Of a stretch of 47,500 nucleotides of DNA, positions 32,131-43,500 are shown in pieces. The translations under genes were made by a program, and so were the position numbers. The notes under the pieces were generated by a model, which saw nothing but the letters and a program-made list of their open reading frames with translations, was not told where the DNA came from and searched no databases. Every line of letters starts with the position of its first letter. Within the stretch, counting starts at the first letter, position 1. Location: NCBI GenBank assembly GCA_963170055.1, contig CAUJGJ010000082.1, positions 875,001 through 922,500 of the forward strand. The letters are read 5' to 3'. The stretch comes from Halisarca cf. caerulea (Eukaryota; Porifera; Demospongiae; Chondrillida; Halisarcidae).

Positions 32131-32934
32131 CCTTTTTACGACCGCGTGTTTCTGTCATCGCTAGACCGTTAACGACCGTTAGCCACTACAGAGGCTCGAA
32201 TATTTAGAAGATTCGTTTGGTCAGGAAAATCACTGAAATTGTTTTATTCCCACCGTATTACTCACTGCTGTTCTCAAGATACTCTCTTTCATCTATTCGA
32301 GTATGGATGTTACTACAGTTTGTGATTCCAAGGTTCTTTTGTAAGAGTATGTATGTGCGTTATTTTCGAGTTGTCTAGTCCTGGTCGCTTGGGACATTTC
32401 GAGCGGTGATTGTATGATACGAAGCTTAGGTTGACTTTAAGATTTGAAGTATGCACCCGTCTTCAAGGGAGACACTTCTGTCAATTGAATGAGAAGAATT
32501 TTTAGTTCTGTGTGTGACGGAAACGGAGAAGAACGACATATTCCTGCAAGAAAAGTTACGAGAGAGTTTCGTTCCACTCTTCACTGCACTTTGCTTCAGT
32601 ACTGATCAAACAAAGGCAAAATAATTATGATACTATGCCACAATGCATTGTTTCAGCGAGCAACTTTCGGCAGAAGCCATTTTTGTTTGTATAACTTAGT
32701 AAACTGTATGTATAACTGCGTGTTAGTGTGTACAAGTGCGTTTCTCATAGAATTTCTTTTACTTTATATACAGTCGTACAGCTATGTATGACTATAAAAT
32801 TTGGCCTGGCAACTACATAGGCAATGCCCTTTCTGGCACATTAACTTTTGTGGCAATTGTGCAACTTTTGCAGCCCACGGTCGTTAAGTATACTTGTTGT
32901 TATAGCCACTACAGTGGCTAAAGGTCGTTAAAAG
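32131..32934. mobile_element. About 800-bp inverted-end insertion upstream of K5
   Basis: Ends CCTTTTTACGACCG and, inverted, CCTTTTAACGACC, with subterminal TAGCCACTACAGAGGCT (32170) and TAGCCACTACAGTGGCTAA (32903). It splits the block GATCC...TTAAAGTGGGTGTAACA that is continuous before K1. No transposase frame. Target duplication not resolved. Confidence 0.5.
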
Positions 32935-33098
32935 GTTAAAGTGGGTGTAACAAACTGATGAGTTCCCACCAATGAGGAACCACCTGTCTATGGCTCCCAC
33001 TGGTTGGATGATTGACCTGATATATGTGTTGTGTTGTTGTTGGGTTTATCTCATTTGTATATATTTGATGTGATGTGTTTATCTGTCAATGAATATAG

Positions 33099-34085
33099 TT
33101 GTTTGAAGAAGAGAAGTTGAAGCTGACCCACCTCTACTGGAGAGAACAACCAGATGTATTGGAGAGGATGTGGTACCCAACAGCAGCTTATTTGAATGAC
33201 AAGATATTTGTTAGTGATAGAGGGTGGTGGGGGTGGAGGAGGAGGAGGAGGAGGAGGAGGATGGGAAGGTGGTGGCTCTATAATCAGTTTCTATGTGTGT
33301 TCAATGTTGTCAGTCGAACTTGGTCTAAACTACCATTTCATGATTATTGTGACGTGTGTAGCTTCACCTTAGTAAATACAGCCAACCAGGTACACACTTT
33401 AGGTGGTACCTGGAGAAAGGATGGGAAAGTAGAAGAGTATTCAAAAGTAGTATTCTCTTTGGATGATAATATGAAATGGTCCAATACACTCCCATCCCTG
33501 AACATAGGGAGGGTGTGTGCTACATCAACTTCTTTTGATGACATAATTGTTGTTGCTGGTGGTTGGGGTGGGAATGGTGTTCAGTTGTCATCAGTAGAAG
33601 TGTTGGACAGTTCCCAGCCGTCCTCCACTTGGTGGGAGATTTGTGATTTACCTGTAAAGTCTTCCGTCATGCAGTGTACAGTAACAGACAATGAACTCTT
33701 CATTGGATGTGGTGGTGGTACTGATAATACAGTTTACACAGCCAAACTGAGTGCTGTAAAGGAATCACTGATTCCAAGTGATCCTGAATCAAGTGTATCT
33801 CCTGAATCCTTTTGGCAATCCCTCCCTAAAACTCCACTTGAGAGGAGTGGTTTAGTTTCTGTAAACAACTGCCTTGTTACTGTGGGTGGCTGGGGTAATG
33901 GCAAACTCAATTCATCTGTTGATTTGTATGATTGTTATAAAAAGACATGGACTAAAGTGTCTGGTATTAGAAGGAATAGATGGTGCCCAGCTGTTGTGGT
34001 TTGTACATTTGAGAATATACAGGAACTTTTTGTATTTGGTGGTTATTGTACTGGCACATCCGTAGAATCATGTGAATTATTTTGA
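33099..34085 (+). CDS. Kelch-repeat terminal exon K5
   Basis: A 328-codon intact Kelch exon, closest to K1. Acceptor GAATATAG has a 2-bp TA insertion relative to the other copies but keeps AG and phase. Blade 1 carries a (GGA)n expansion encoding WRRRRRRRRMGRWW, similar to K2, although K5 is otherwise K1-like, which points to gene conversion or independent expansion. Blades VHTLGG, IIVVAGGWG, FIGCGGG, LVTVGGWG, LFVFGGYC; tail SVESCELF and TGA. Ankyrin gene b upstream is phase-compatible. Confidence 0.85.
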   Translation: MFEEEKLKLTHLYWREQPDVLERMWYPTAAYLNDKIFVSDRGWWGWRRRRRRRRMGRWWLYNQFLCVFNVVSRTWSKLPFHDYCDVCSFTLVNTANQVHTLGGTWRKDGKVEEYSKVVFSLDDNMKWSNTLPSLNIGRVCATSTSFDDIIVVAGGWGGNGVQLSSVEVLDSSQPSSTWWEICDLPVKSSVMQCTVTDNELFIGCGGGTDNTVYTAKLSAVKESLIPSDPESSVSPESFWQSLPKTPLERSGLVSVNNCLVTVGGWGNGKLNSSVDLYDCYKKTWTKVSGIRRNRWCPAVVVCTFENIQELFVFGGYCTGTSVESCELF

Positions 34086-34371
34086 GTGTGTTTGTTCCCA
34101 TTCCACTTGTAGTTTTGGGAAAAATTCCAAATTGACTTTGTACTTTTTCTATGATCTTGTTTTCCCCATTCCCATTCCCATTTGCAAGTTTTCATTTGTG
34201 CATTCATTTTGGACATTGATCCATTCTTCATTGTTGACACCAGCTTTGTAATCAATTGATTTATTCCTGAAAGTTGACTGTTGAGTCCACATGAACCAAA
34301 GCAGATAGTGCAGGATGACAAGTGAATGCGTGCGTGTATGTGTGTGTGTATGTGCGTACTTGTGTGCGTGC

Positions 34372-34373
<2 letters not shown>

Positions 34374-34431
<58 letters not shown>
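34374..34431 (+). repeat. (TG)n microsatellite after K5
   Basis: Paralogue of 3958-4024. Confidence 0.95.
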
Positions 34432-34434
<3 letters not shown>

Positions 34435-34591
34435 ATGAATTTGTATGCTAGGCGAAAAGGCGGTTTTTGGTCACCTTTTCCCCTAGTTCATCTCACATGC
34501 AGAAGCAACCCTTATATGAAGTGTGTTACATGGAGTGTTGTTCTTGTATACATAACTGCTTCATAACTGCTTAATCACATATGCATAGATA

Positions 34592-34592
<1 letters not shown>

Positions 34593-34679
<87 letters not shown>

Positions 34680-35121
34680 CACACACACACCAGGGTTTCA
34701 TTTAGAAGAATGGGCAAGGGGGGCAAAATAATGCTTACAAAATAAATGGGGGGGCAAAGGGAGTGCATGTGATAGTGCGCCTTCTAGGGGGTCTGAGGAC
34801 ATGACCAGATTTCTGCTGCTCATCTCCAGGATTACCTTTTTTGGGGGGAAAGCATTAGTATCGCAGTATCTATCTGCAATGTACAGTTGTAAGGGTACTT
34901 ATATGCACAGTATGCTCCAGGAAAAAAATTGACTTTTTACACCATTCAAGGTTGATTGTGGCACAGAATTACTCTTTGACCTTGAAGAGATTGAGTTCAG
35001 TTCTTTATTCAAATTTACCTCTTCAACAAAAATAAGGCTAACCTAATTTCCAAGGGGGGGCGAGACTCTGGCAAGGGGGGGCAAATGCCCCCCCCCCCCC
35101 CGCCCCCCCCTAAATGAAACC

Positions 35122-35189
<68 letters not shown>
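34593..35189 (+). repeat. (CA)n microsatellite split by a hAT-like element
   Basis: CA runs at 34594-34690 and 35125-35185; the K1 paralogue (4185-4314) is not interrupted. Confidence 0.95.
34691..35124. mobile_element. hAT-like non-autonomous element, 434 bp
   Basis: Inverted ends CAGGGTTTCATTTAGAAG and, inverted, CAGGGTTTCATTTAGGGG, with G-runs next to both ends, inserted in the CA array. CAGGG termini are common in hAT elements, which make 8-bp duplications; here the duplication would be hidden in ACACACAC. The paralogous array after K1 is the empty site. No transposase. Confidence 0.75.
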
Positions 35190-35501
35190 GCACACTTTTT
35201 CAATGTCACCAATCATTATAAGAAAACCAGTACGGAAGACTGGATTAAAGCATGCGTATGGTATAAAAGTGAACAGAAAAGGTAGACTAAAATGAAAGGT
35301 GACATATAAGTGAAATATAACACTCAGTCTGTCAAAGATGTTCTGAAGATGAACAAGTACAGTATAGTTAAAACACCTGTAACCTAGATACTATGGGTAT
35401 GTGTGCATTATTAGGCAAAGAGAAAATTGCAGATAAGCATACTAGAAAAAGACAAGGTAAAGGAATAAAGGAGTGAATGTCAACAAGCAACTACAAAAAC
35501 A

Positions 35502-35750
35502 CTAACACCAGTTACGTTTACACCAAATGTCGTATGAGCATGTGATGACATGTTTAATTGTGTCTAACTCAAACGACTGCCTGTCTTTGGCCTTGTCTTG
35601 GAGCAATCCATAGAGCTGCTGGAGCCCCTCCATGCAGAGGAAGCCTCTTGATCCAACCTTCAGGGTGATGATGGAGACATGGTGGGTGTGAGAGCAGGCC
35701 TTCTTGAGAGCCTCATATCGCTGGACCTTCCTTTCAGCAACATATCTCAA
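35502..35750 (-). pseudogene. Retroelement pol 3'-end fragment (second copy)
   Basis: Paralogue of 4622-4870 with the same 82-codon frame and only about three amino-acid changes (for example VAERK for VVERK, LKVGS for LEVGS). Retention of the open frame could be due to recent duplication alone. Confidence 0.4.
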
Positions 35751-35938
35751 ATGGTATGGTTAACTCAAGTAGGTGGATTGTGGTGGTGTTCCAGATGATG
35801 ATGTCTCGGTACTGGTCAGTGGTGGTGATGTCCTGTGGAAAGTTTTACTGACCTGGGAGGTAAGCTGTGTATGTGTGTGTGTGATGAGTCTGCCAAGCTC
35901 TGTCTACTGAGACCATCATCAAGAGTAGTAGTAGTGTA

Positions 35939-35939
35939 C

Positions 35940-36007
<68 letters not shown>
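35939..36007 (+). repeat. (TG)n microsatellite
   Basis: Paralogue of the array at 5060-5140. Confidence 0.95.
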
Positions 36008-36068
36008 TCACGAATTTTGTATGCTAGGTGAAATACTAGGCGGCCTTTTCCCTTAGTTTATCCCACAG

Positions 36069-36169
36069 GAGCAACTCTTATATCAAGTGTATGCATGAGG
36101 CTAACATGGAAGAACCAGCTAAGAATGGTCACACCCCACTGATGGAGGCTGCTTTTGTTGGGCATATCG
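36069..36169 (+). pseudogene. Mask/ANKHD1-like exon A, second copy without exon B
   Basis: 101 bases, same acceptor (TCCCACAG) and donor (GTGAGTG) as 5202-5302; encodes ...EEPAKNGHTPLMEAAFVGHI. The sequence diverges within 30 bases of the donor and joins GATGTGCTGCAGTGTG, which in the K1 block lies near 7145. A deletion of about 1.8 kb therefore removed exon B (or the K1 block gained it). Phase 1 at the donor would need another exon B-like partner. Confidence 0.6.
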
Positions 36170-36211
36170 GTGAGTGAGTGAGAGGAGTTTGTGATCAAAG
36201 TTGTGATGTGC

Positions 36212-36215
<4 letters not shown>

Positions 36216-36278
<63 letters not shown>

Positions 36279-36284
36279 TGTGTG
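36216..36284 (+). repeat. (TG)n microsatellite
   Basis: Paralogue of 7150-7218. Confidence 0.95.
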
Positions 36285-36349
36285 GTGATCCTCCCTCCAG
36301 TGGGAAAATCTATTACACTATACATCTGTACTGATTCAAGGGTATTGTG

Positions 36350-37650
36350 AACCACTAAGCATGTTTTGCAACATCTCTACTGTTTATTGCAACACCTCAA
36401 TCATATGAACACCTTGTCTATAGTTTCTGATCTTGACACTATTGGAATTCTCTCTGCTAGGCGTGTGCAACTGCCTTACAATCCATCCATTACAGGAAAT
36501 TGTGTCTTCCCCTATACACAGTAGCATGAGATAGAGACTAATTTCCTGTCATCTTAAGAAATTGTGCTTTATGGTAGTGACCATGTACACACTCCTGCCT
36601 ATGGCAGTGACCATGTACACACTCCTGCCTGTAGAGGAATCTTAGAGATCGAAGATGTTGTCAGGTGGATTATGAAGAAATCAATCTGTATAACAGCTGT
36701 ATTCTATTTAGTGGCTAAGGTTACGTTTACACAACAACTGTCGGCAACCGAAACGTTTCCTGCGGTTTGCATCCGGAAAAGTTGATTTACATTTACACGA
36801 TAATGGTGTGCTAAGATATCCTTAAAAAATGTCTGCCGAAAATGTGACGATAAACTGGAAGCCAGTGTTAATCAAACTGGCTGCCATAGGCTTGAAGGCT
36901 GTATGGAACATTAATGGCACTTGCCCTAGGCACTTCGTATCTGAGAGCGAGTGCATTTTATATATAGCCAGCCTGAGTGTCTATGTCTTAACCATTCCAA
37001 CTGTAGCTCGTACCAAATACTATATAGAAGGGCCTTTGGCTACTTGAGTGTCAAAATCAAACTTCAAAATGGCTTGAAATACGACCTTATATAACCTAAA
37101 ACTCAAATTTCCCCTCTAGTTACATATATACCCCTACTATACCACATACATACATACGTACATGCACCTCCTTGTTTCACTGCACTGCATGTGTTTTATA
37201 GACATCCAGGATGCCATGTGTGTACACATCTGCCCACTTACATTCTATAGTTTAACGTTTGTTATGGGCCCCTTCATCATTATCCTGACAGAAACCCTGC
37301 TACATAGATATATACAATGCATACATCAAAACACGATCATGTTTTACATGGCAGACATGCACTGTAATACTGAAGCTCCCCTCAAATTTTCTTCCTAGAT
37401 AGAACCCTCCCATTGTAGAATCCGTTCGTGGACTTTGGGCAAGTATACAACATGAAGTTACTGTATAATCGTGTTGTTACCATGGTAACAGATGCTATAC
37501 AAGCCGGCTTTTCCATCATAGATAATATACATGGATGCTCTATATCACAGCATGACTGTATAATATGCTTTATCTTATAGTGTTTTTGACTGTCCCCCCA
37601 CATGTTCTTCGTGGGTAAATTTTACCCCCCCTTGACATATTTCTGGAAAG
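36350..37650 (+). other. Spacer without recognised gene
   Basis: Unique sequence. A 34-bp unit GTAGTGACCATGTACACACT / CAGTGACCATGTACACACTC occurs twice near 36575-36630. No exon recognised. Confidence 0.5.
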
Positions 37651-37659
37651 AAACCCTGC

Positions 37660-37950
37660 CCTGTGTATTGCTCCACTCCTCCTATGTATTGCTACACTCC
37701 CCCTGTGTATTGCTACACTCCCCCTGTGTATTGCTACACTCCCCCTGTGTATTGCTACACTCCTCCTGTGTATTGCAACACTTGCCCTGAGTATTGCAAC
37801 ACTTGCCCTGAGTATTGCAACACTACTCCCGTGTATTGCAACACTACTCCCATGTATTGCAACACTCCCCCTGTGTATTGCTACATTCCCCGTATGTATT
37901 GCTACACTCCCCTTGTCTATTGCAACACTACCCCTGTGAATTGCAACATC
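37660..37950 (+). repeat. 21-bp minisatellite (TGTATTGCTACACTCCCCC)n
   Basis: About 14 units, two subtypes (GCTACAC and GCAACAC). Same family as 20808-20932. Period 21 keeps frames open; not coding. Confidence 0.9.
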
Positions 37951-39120
37951 TTACAGCCTTTATCCAATGTCTATTGTTCTGATGTGCAGTGTTTCTGATG
38001 ATAGTGGCAATACTGGTCATGATAGCTGCATTCAGAGTGTGGTGAGTGTAGATTTATATTCCTTCCTATGTGTGCATTGGTGTATAAACTGATGTTTTGT
38101 TCTGTTCAGTCTCGGCAGACGGTCCATCAGACAAGGATCTACTTCACTGCTGTCTGAAAGTGTGAAGACACCAATCTACACATGCAGTGACTGTCTTATT
38201 AGTAATAATAATAATACACAACACAAATATTGGGTAAGTAAAAAATGGCATGCAATACATAAAGGTAATACTACATAGACACCCATCTACAGAGGACTGT
38301 GATAGTGTGTGTGTGGAGGGTGATGGTGTGGGTGTGGTGGGTGATGATGGTGTGATGTGTACATGGAGCGTGGTGAACTGTTTTGATTGCAAACTTGCAT
38401 GTTTTATTTATATTTTTTTGTTTTGTTCTATTTGAATTGTTGCTTACAATCCTACAATTAAGACATTAATTGGATACGTATTTCATCAATAGAAGTATTA
38501 TTTGTTTCTTATGATATTGGTCTAGTTTGTAAGGTGCATGTCCTCTGAGTCGAGGCAATGCGTCCAATTCACTGCTTAGCCTTCTCATGTGTAGTGCATG
38601 TGTACATAGTGATGATGTAATTAAGTACCAGGTCCTGTATGCATGGCCAAGGGATAGTACACTCCTGGATAGCGGGTACTCTTTGCTCTCTCCCTGTATA
38701 CCTTATGTACAGAACTGAAAGCAACTACACTGATCTAGCTAAGTAAGTACTTCTGATGTAGTGAGTACTTCTGATGTAGTGAGTACTAATTTAGTTTGCT
38801 CTTTTGATGATCCTTGCTATCCATGTATGCTAGTTTGCACTGTAAAGTTGTATGATGAGCAGCTAGAGTCTGTGCCTGTCACACCGGCCAGATCAGGACT
38901 GGAGCATGCAGATTATTTCTCACCTTTTTGTCAATTAGGCAGGGGTTTTAATTTGTGCACGGCTTTGTGCATAGTACTGTATATCTGCAGCTGGCCACGT
39001 ACATTGTTTCCCATTGAAATAGGCAGACTGCATGTTATATATATTTAGCATGTTTGCAAATTTCTGGTATATGTATTACATGGCAATATAAATCTTATCA
39101 CACTTCATATCATTGTTCTG
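37951..39120 (+). other. Spacer without recognised gene
   Basis: Short GATGGTGTGGGTGTGGTGGG repeat near 38310-38350 (paralogous to 20945-21110). GTGAGTACTTCTGATGTA is tandemly repeated near 38745-38790. No credible exon. Confidence 0.5.
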
Positions 39121-39134
39121 CTTTTAAAATAATT

Positions 39135-40110
39135 TTATTGATCCCGTAGCTACATGCATTGGTCCAGTAGCTGCATGTATTGGTCCAGTAGCTGCATGCA
39201 TTGGTCCTGTAGCTACATGCATTGGTCCTGTAGCTGCATGCATTGATCCTGTAGCTGCATGTATTGGTCCTGTAGCTACATGTATTGATCCTGTAGCTAC
39301 ATGCATTGATCCAGTATAGCTGCATGCATTGATCCTGTAGCTGCATGCATTGGTCCCGTAGCTGCATGCATTGATCCTGTAGCTGCATGTATTGGTCCAG
39401 TATAGCTGCATGCATTGATCCCGTAGCTACATGCATTGGTCCAGTAGCTGCATGTATTGATCCTGTAGTTGCATGCATTGGTCCAGTAGCTGCATGCATT
39501 GGTCCTGTAGCTGCATGTATTGGTCCAGTAGCTGCATGCATTGGTCCAGTAGCTGCATGCATTGATCCTGTAGCTGCATACATTGGTCCTGTAGCTACAT
39601 GCATTGATCCTGTAGCTGCATGTATTGGTCCCGTAGCTACATGCATTGGTCCAGTAGCTGCATGTATTGGTCCTGTAGCTACATGCATTGGTCCTGTAGC
39701 TGCATGTATTGGTCCAGTAGCTGCATGCATTGGTCCAGTAGCTGCATGCATTGATCCTGTAGCTGCATACATTGGTCCTGTAGCTACATGCATTGATCCT
39801 GTAGCTGCATGCATTGGTCCAGTAGCTGCATGCATTGGTCCTGCAGCTGCATGCATTGATCCTGTAGCTGCATGTATTGGTCCAGTAGCTGCATGCATTG
39901 ATCCTGTAGCTGCATACATTGGTCCTGTAGCTACATGCATTGGTCCAGTAGCTGCATGTATTGGGTCCTGTAGCTGCATGCATTGGTCCTGTAGCTGCAT
40001 GTATTGGTCCTGCAGCTGCACACATTGATCCTGTAGCTGCATGTATTGGTCCAGTAGCTGCATGCATTGGTCCTGTAGCTGCATGCATTGGTCCAGTATA
40101 GCTGCATGCA
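39135..40110. repeat. 21-bp minisatellite (CATTGGTCCTGTAGCTGCATG)n, about 45 copies
   Basis: Alternating CATTGG/CATTGA, CCTG/CCAG/CCCG and GCTGCATG/GCTACATG variants. Open on both strands (up to 336 codons) because 21 is a multiple of three. The unit contains the 8-bp palindrome GCATGCAT/ATGCAT, so single strands can fold repeatedly. Confidence 0.95.
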
Positions 40111-40440
40111 TGCCATGCATTTTTATCTTTGCAACATACTTGTACGTAAACGGTCCTAGTCTGACCTGCCATTATAAAATTAGAACATTCCTCTTATTGT
40201 AGCCCTAGATTTCAGGATGCAATGCATGCCACCGCATATATAGTAGTCATTTCCAGTTCAATATATCTATAGGGCATCGTATTGGGGTATTGTTGTAACA
40301 TTCGCTATAAAGCACGGTTTAGAGGGTATAGCAAGCCAGACTGCTTGTAATCTTGGACTCCTATGTGACGTCATAGTGAGAGCGCTGATAATAATATATA
40401 GAAGAAGGAGTGGTCGAGGAGATACCGGGTACCAGCATAG
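40111..40440 (+). other. Upstream region of ankyrin gene d
   Basis: Unique sequence with a CCTATGTGACGTCATAGTG motif near 40360 (contains TGACGTCA, a perfect CRE/ATF site) about 175 bp before the first ATG. No other feature recognised. Confidence 0.4.
40366..40373. promoter_or_regulatory. CRE-like site TGACGTCA
   Basis: Perfect palindromic CREB/ATF consensus upstream of ankyrin gene d. Suggestive only. Confidence 0.35.
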
Positions 40441-40443
40441 ACT

Positions 40444-40537
40444 AGTCTGACGGGGCCAGACCGAATTCCTCCATTTGCAGGCCGGAGGAAAAACTTCCTC
40501 CTACAAATGGAGGAATTCGGTCTGGCTCCGTCAGACT
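40444..40537. mobile_element. 94-bp foldback element abutting the start codon of gene d
   Basis: 34-base arms (40444-40477 and 40504-40537) beginning AGTCTGACGGGGCCAGACCG with a single mismatch. An inner hairpin GGAGGAA-AAAC-TTCCTCC lies in the centre. TA is adjacent on both sides (TA/GTCTGACGG...CCGTCAGAC/TA), compatible with a TA duplication. It ends 3 bases before the first ATG (40541), so it forms the 5' leader of the gene d transcript. Confidence 0.75.
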
Positions 40538-40540
40538 AAC

Positions 40541-43500
40541 ATGGACACTCTAAACTACGTAACCAGCTGCAACATCGATACTCCAACAACACTTCCCCAA
40601 GCTATGGACTACACAGAAATTGTGGAGTTTAACGGTGAGTGGATCAGTGACGCGTATAGGTCTCAGGGGAGTGGAGTTACTCTTCACGACGCTGCCAGAA
40701 GAAGACTGCACGAACCTCACTTGTCTCTGTCTCTTTCCAGAGTTCCCATCGAAAGCAATAGCTCTTATTCTCCTAGTGAGGCAGAGCTATAGTCTGAGTT
40801 TATACTGCACTATCTTCTCGCGGGGAAGGCGCCGTGAATCTACTACAGTAGGCTATAGGTTTATTCGTTGGGTCGAATCGTCGATCCCGGGATTGCCAGT
40901 GTGCAGTATCGAGGATAGTACAATCATAGATACTAGAAATACAGGGATTGGAACCTTGTATTTATATTGATTACATCATGTAGTATGTTGTATAAATTAT
41001 ACGCGACCACAAAGAGCCTGTGTCAACAGGCTAGTCGACCGGCGAAACAGAACGCGTAGAAGGGTTAGCTCGTGGAAAGTAGTTTTGTATCGAAATGGTA
41101 AAGGATTTTACCGACGTTAAATGTGCATACGCACCAAAACGTCCATAAATACATACACAAAGCAAAATGAATGGGCTCGGCTACAAATACATCGAATTGG
41201 AGCCAAGCAAACAGGAACCACTCATGGAAGAAAACACTGTCACACCACTATTTCGGCCAGTAAGCGGCGGATTCTGACCAAAGTGGTGCCAAACGAAAGC
41301 TCTTGGCAGCCTGCACAACAATACGTTGAGTTTTTCCTTGTAAAATCCTCCCGAAGAGAAACAGAGAGCAACAAACACCTGAAAATTGCCTATTTTGGGC
41401 GTTTTTGGGAGGGTTCACTGTCACCACACCAGTTTCTCGGAGGAAGAGCCGAATCGTTCGTGGTTGGTATCATTCCGTAGCTTATGCTCTCCCTCACAAC
41501 AATACGTGGCCCGATTCTTCGTTTTGTTCTGTATTTTCTCGTATACTTAGGGTATACTCGAGCGATTGCGCAGATACCCGGGTCGAAAATATTGCGTCAT
41601 TGATCGTGAATATCGTTACAGCAGTATGAATATAATTGACAGCAACCAAAATTATAGCATGATCAGTCAAGCACAGGATCAGCTGTTGCAGCAATGGCTT
41701 TTAAGAGAGGAAAGAGATTCCAGCCAACAGGTGGGAGTACCAAAAGAGTTACTAAAGGGAAAGAGAAGACAAATTGCATGGTAAGACTAATTTCTAGTAC
41801 CTATGGTAAGACATAAGATTATAATAAATAGAAAAAACACACACGGCACTACACAGCAAAGAACATTCAACCATCTATGATTCAACATTACAGGGAACAG
41901 CAAATCTTGCTCTTCCGAAGCAATGGTACCATATTAAGGACAACTCCAGGGGTTACAAGTTGTGTAAGATATTGGCAACAAGTACCACTCTTCTGATCAC
42001 CTTCGCCCTGATTATAAGAAGAACAGGGAAGTGGGCGCTTTCTGTGCTAGGCAGGACAGTCCCAAATACAGTGACAAAAGTAATTTGGAGCCCAATGTTG
42101 ACCGATGACATAATCAGTGATTTTGTGATCAAGGTAAAAGCTTTTGTCATACGATTATGACAAAGTTTAATTCTAAGCCCCATCCAGGCTATTTGTCTCC
42201 TATCATGAGAGACTAATAAACAAGTCTCCATGTGGACACCATGTGAAAAGGAGTATAGCATGGCCTCCTTTGTTCCAATTTATACAGGTAGACACACTGG
42301 CCATCTGCGAAGGAATCCGTGATAGTAAATACTTCCCATTTGCAAAGAAATCAGCGATTGCAAAGGAACACATTACTCCTAAAAACTGCAAGACTTTTAG
42401 ACACAAGGATTGTGAGCTGATCCTAACATCAGGAAGCAAATGTTCAGCTTGCAAAAAATTGGCTCAAAATTTATGGAAAATGACTAAGTGTAAGTCAATA
42501 CCATCATTAAAATGTGTGCACGATCATAAACCTGTACATTGTTCATTCCGTTTTATTAGCAAGTAACAGCATATTCATAAATATAAAGCATTTACGTACA
42601 CCACAAAAAAGAAACAGAATTACAAGGCTGAAATTGGAAAAGTATAGGATTTCTAAAAGGCTTCATCGATTGCAGATTAAAGCAATGGACATGACAGAAC
42701 ACGGAGGGTGCACAGATACAACCATCAACGCAGACATGGCAATTATAATGGAGGAATTGAACACCAACATTAGTAAGGATTCATTAGGGGACTTCGAGCG
42801 CATTTTCTGGGAACAACAGGTACAGACACGTGCTTGCATGTTCTTACCACGCATGTAATATAATGGCAATTGGTCGATATTCTGCATGTCATTGACATCA
42901 ACGTGCAGTTAAAGGCAGCTCAAGTCAAGGGTCCAAGCGGCATGCGGTGGCACCCACTCATGATCAGATGGGCTGTAGGGCTAAAGAGCTTATCAACCTC
43001 TGCCTATGAAGCCATGGGACAGGTTATCAAGCTACCCTCAGCACGAACCCTAAGGGATTACACTCACTGGTATAAAGCTGAACCAGGCAGGTGGCATGCA
43101 GTCCATTATATACTTTCATAATATAAATTCTAGCATCTACATGACTATAGGGTTTCAATTTTCAATTCTCGAGGAGCTTTGTCAGAAGTGCAGAAGCATG
43201 AAGGAGTATGAAAAATGGTGTACCATAATTTTTGATGAAGTGAAAATCAAGGAAGATATTGTGTATGACAAGAACTCAGGCAGCATAGTAGGATTTGTTC
43301 ATCCACTTGACATCACTAGTCCCAATGTAATCCCAGCACCAAAACCAGCAACCCATATTCTGACAGTCATGGTGAAAAGTATATGTGGTCAGGGCAGTTT
43401 GGAAACACCAATTGCACACTTTGCCTCTAGGACTTGTAAGGCAGAGAATCTATATGACATTGTATGGGAAGCAATTAAAATCTTGGAAGGGCTAGGAATG

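Noticed and set aside
36829..37047. 72-codon plus frame starting MSAENVTINW
   Set aside because: No homology recognised and no splice sites with matching phase; kept only as part of the spacer.
39110..40172. 336- and 291-codon minus frames and 213-codon plus frame
   Set aside because: 21-bp minisatellite; open on both strands simply because the unit lacks stops.
41121..41480. 119-codon frame inside the P-superfamily element as its 5' coding exon
   Set aside because: Starts with TTG/ATG in poor context, has no family motif and no donor that fits the phase of the next exon.
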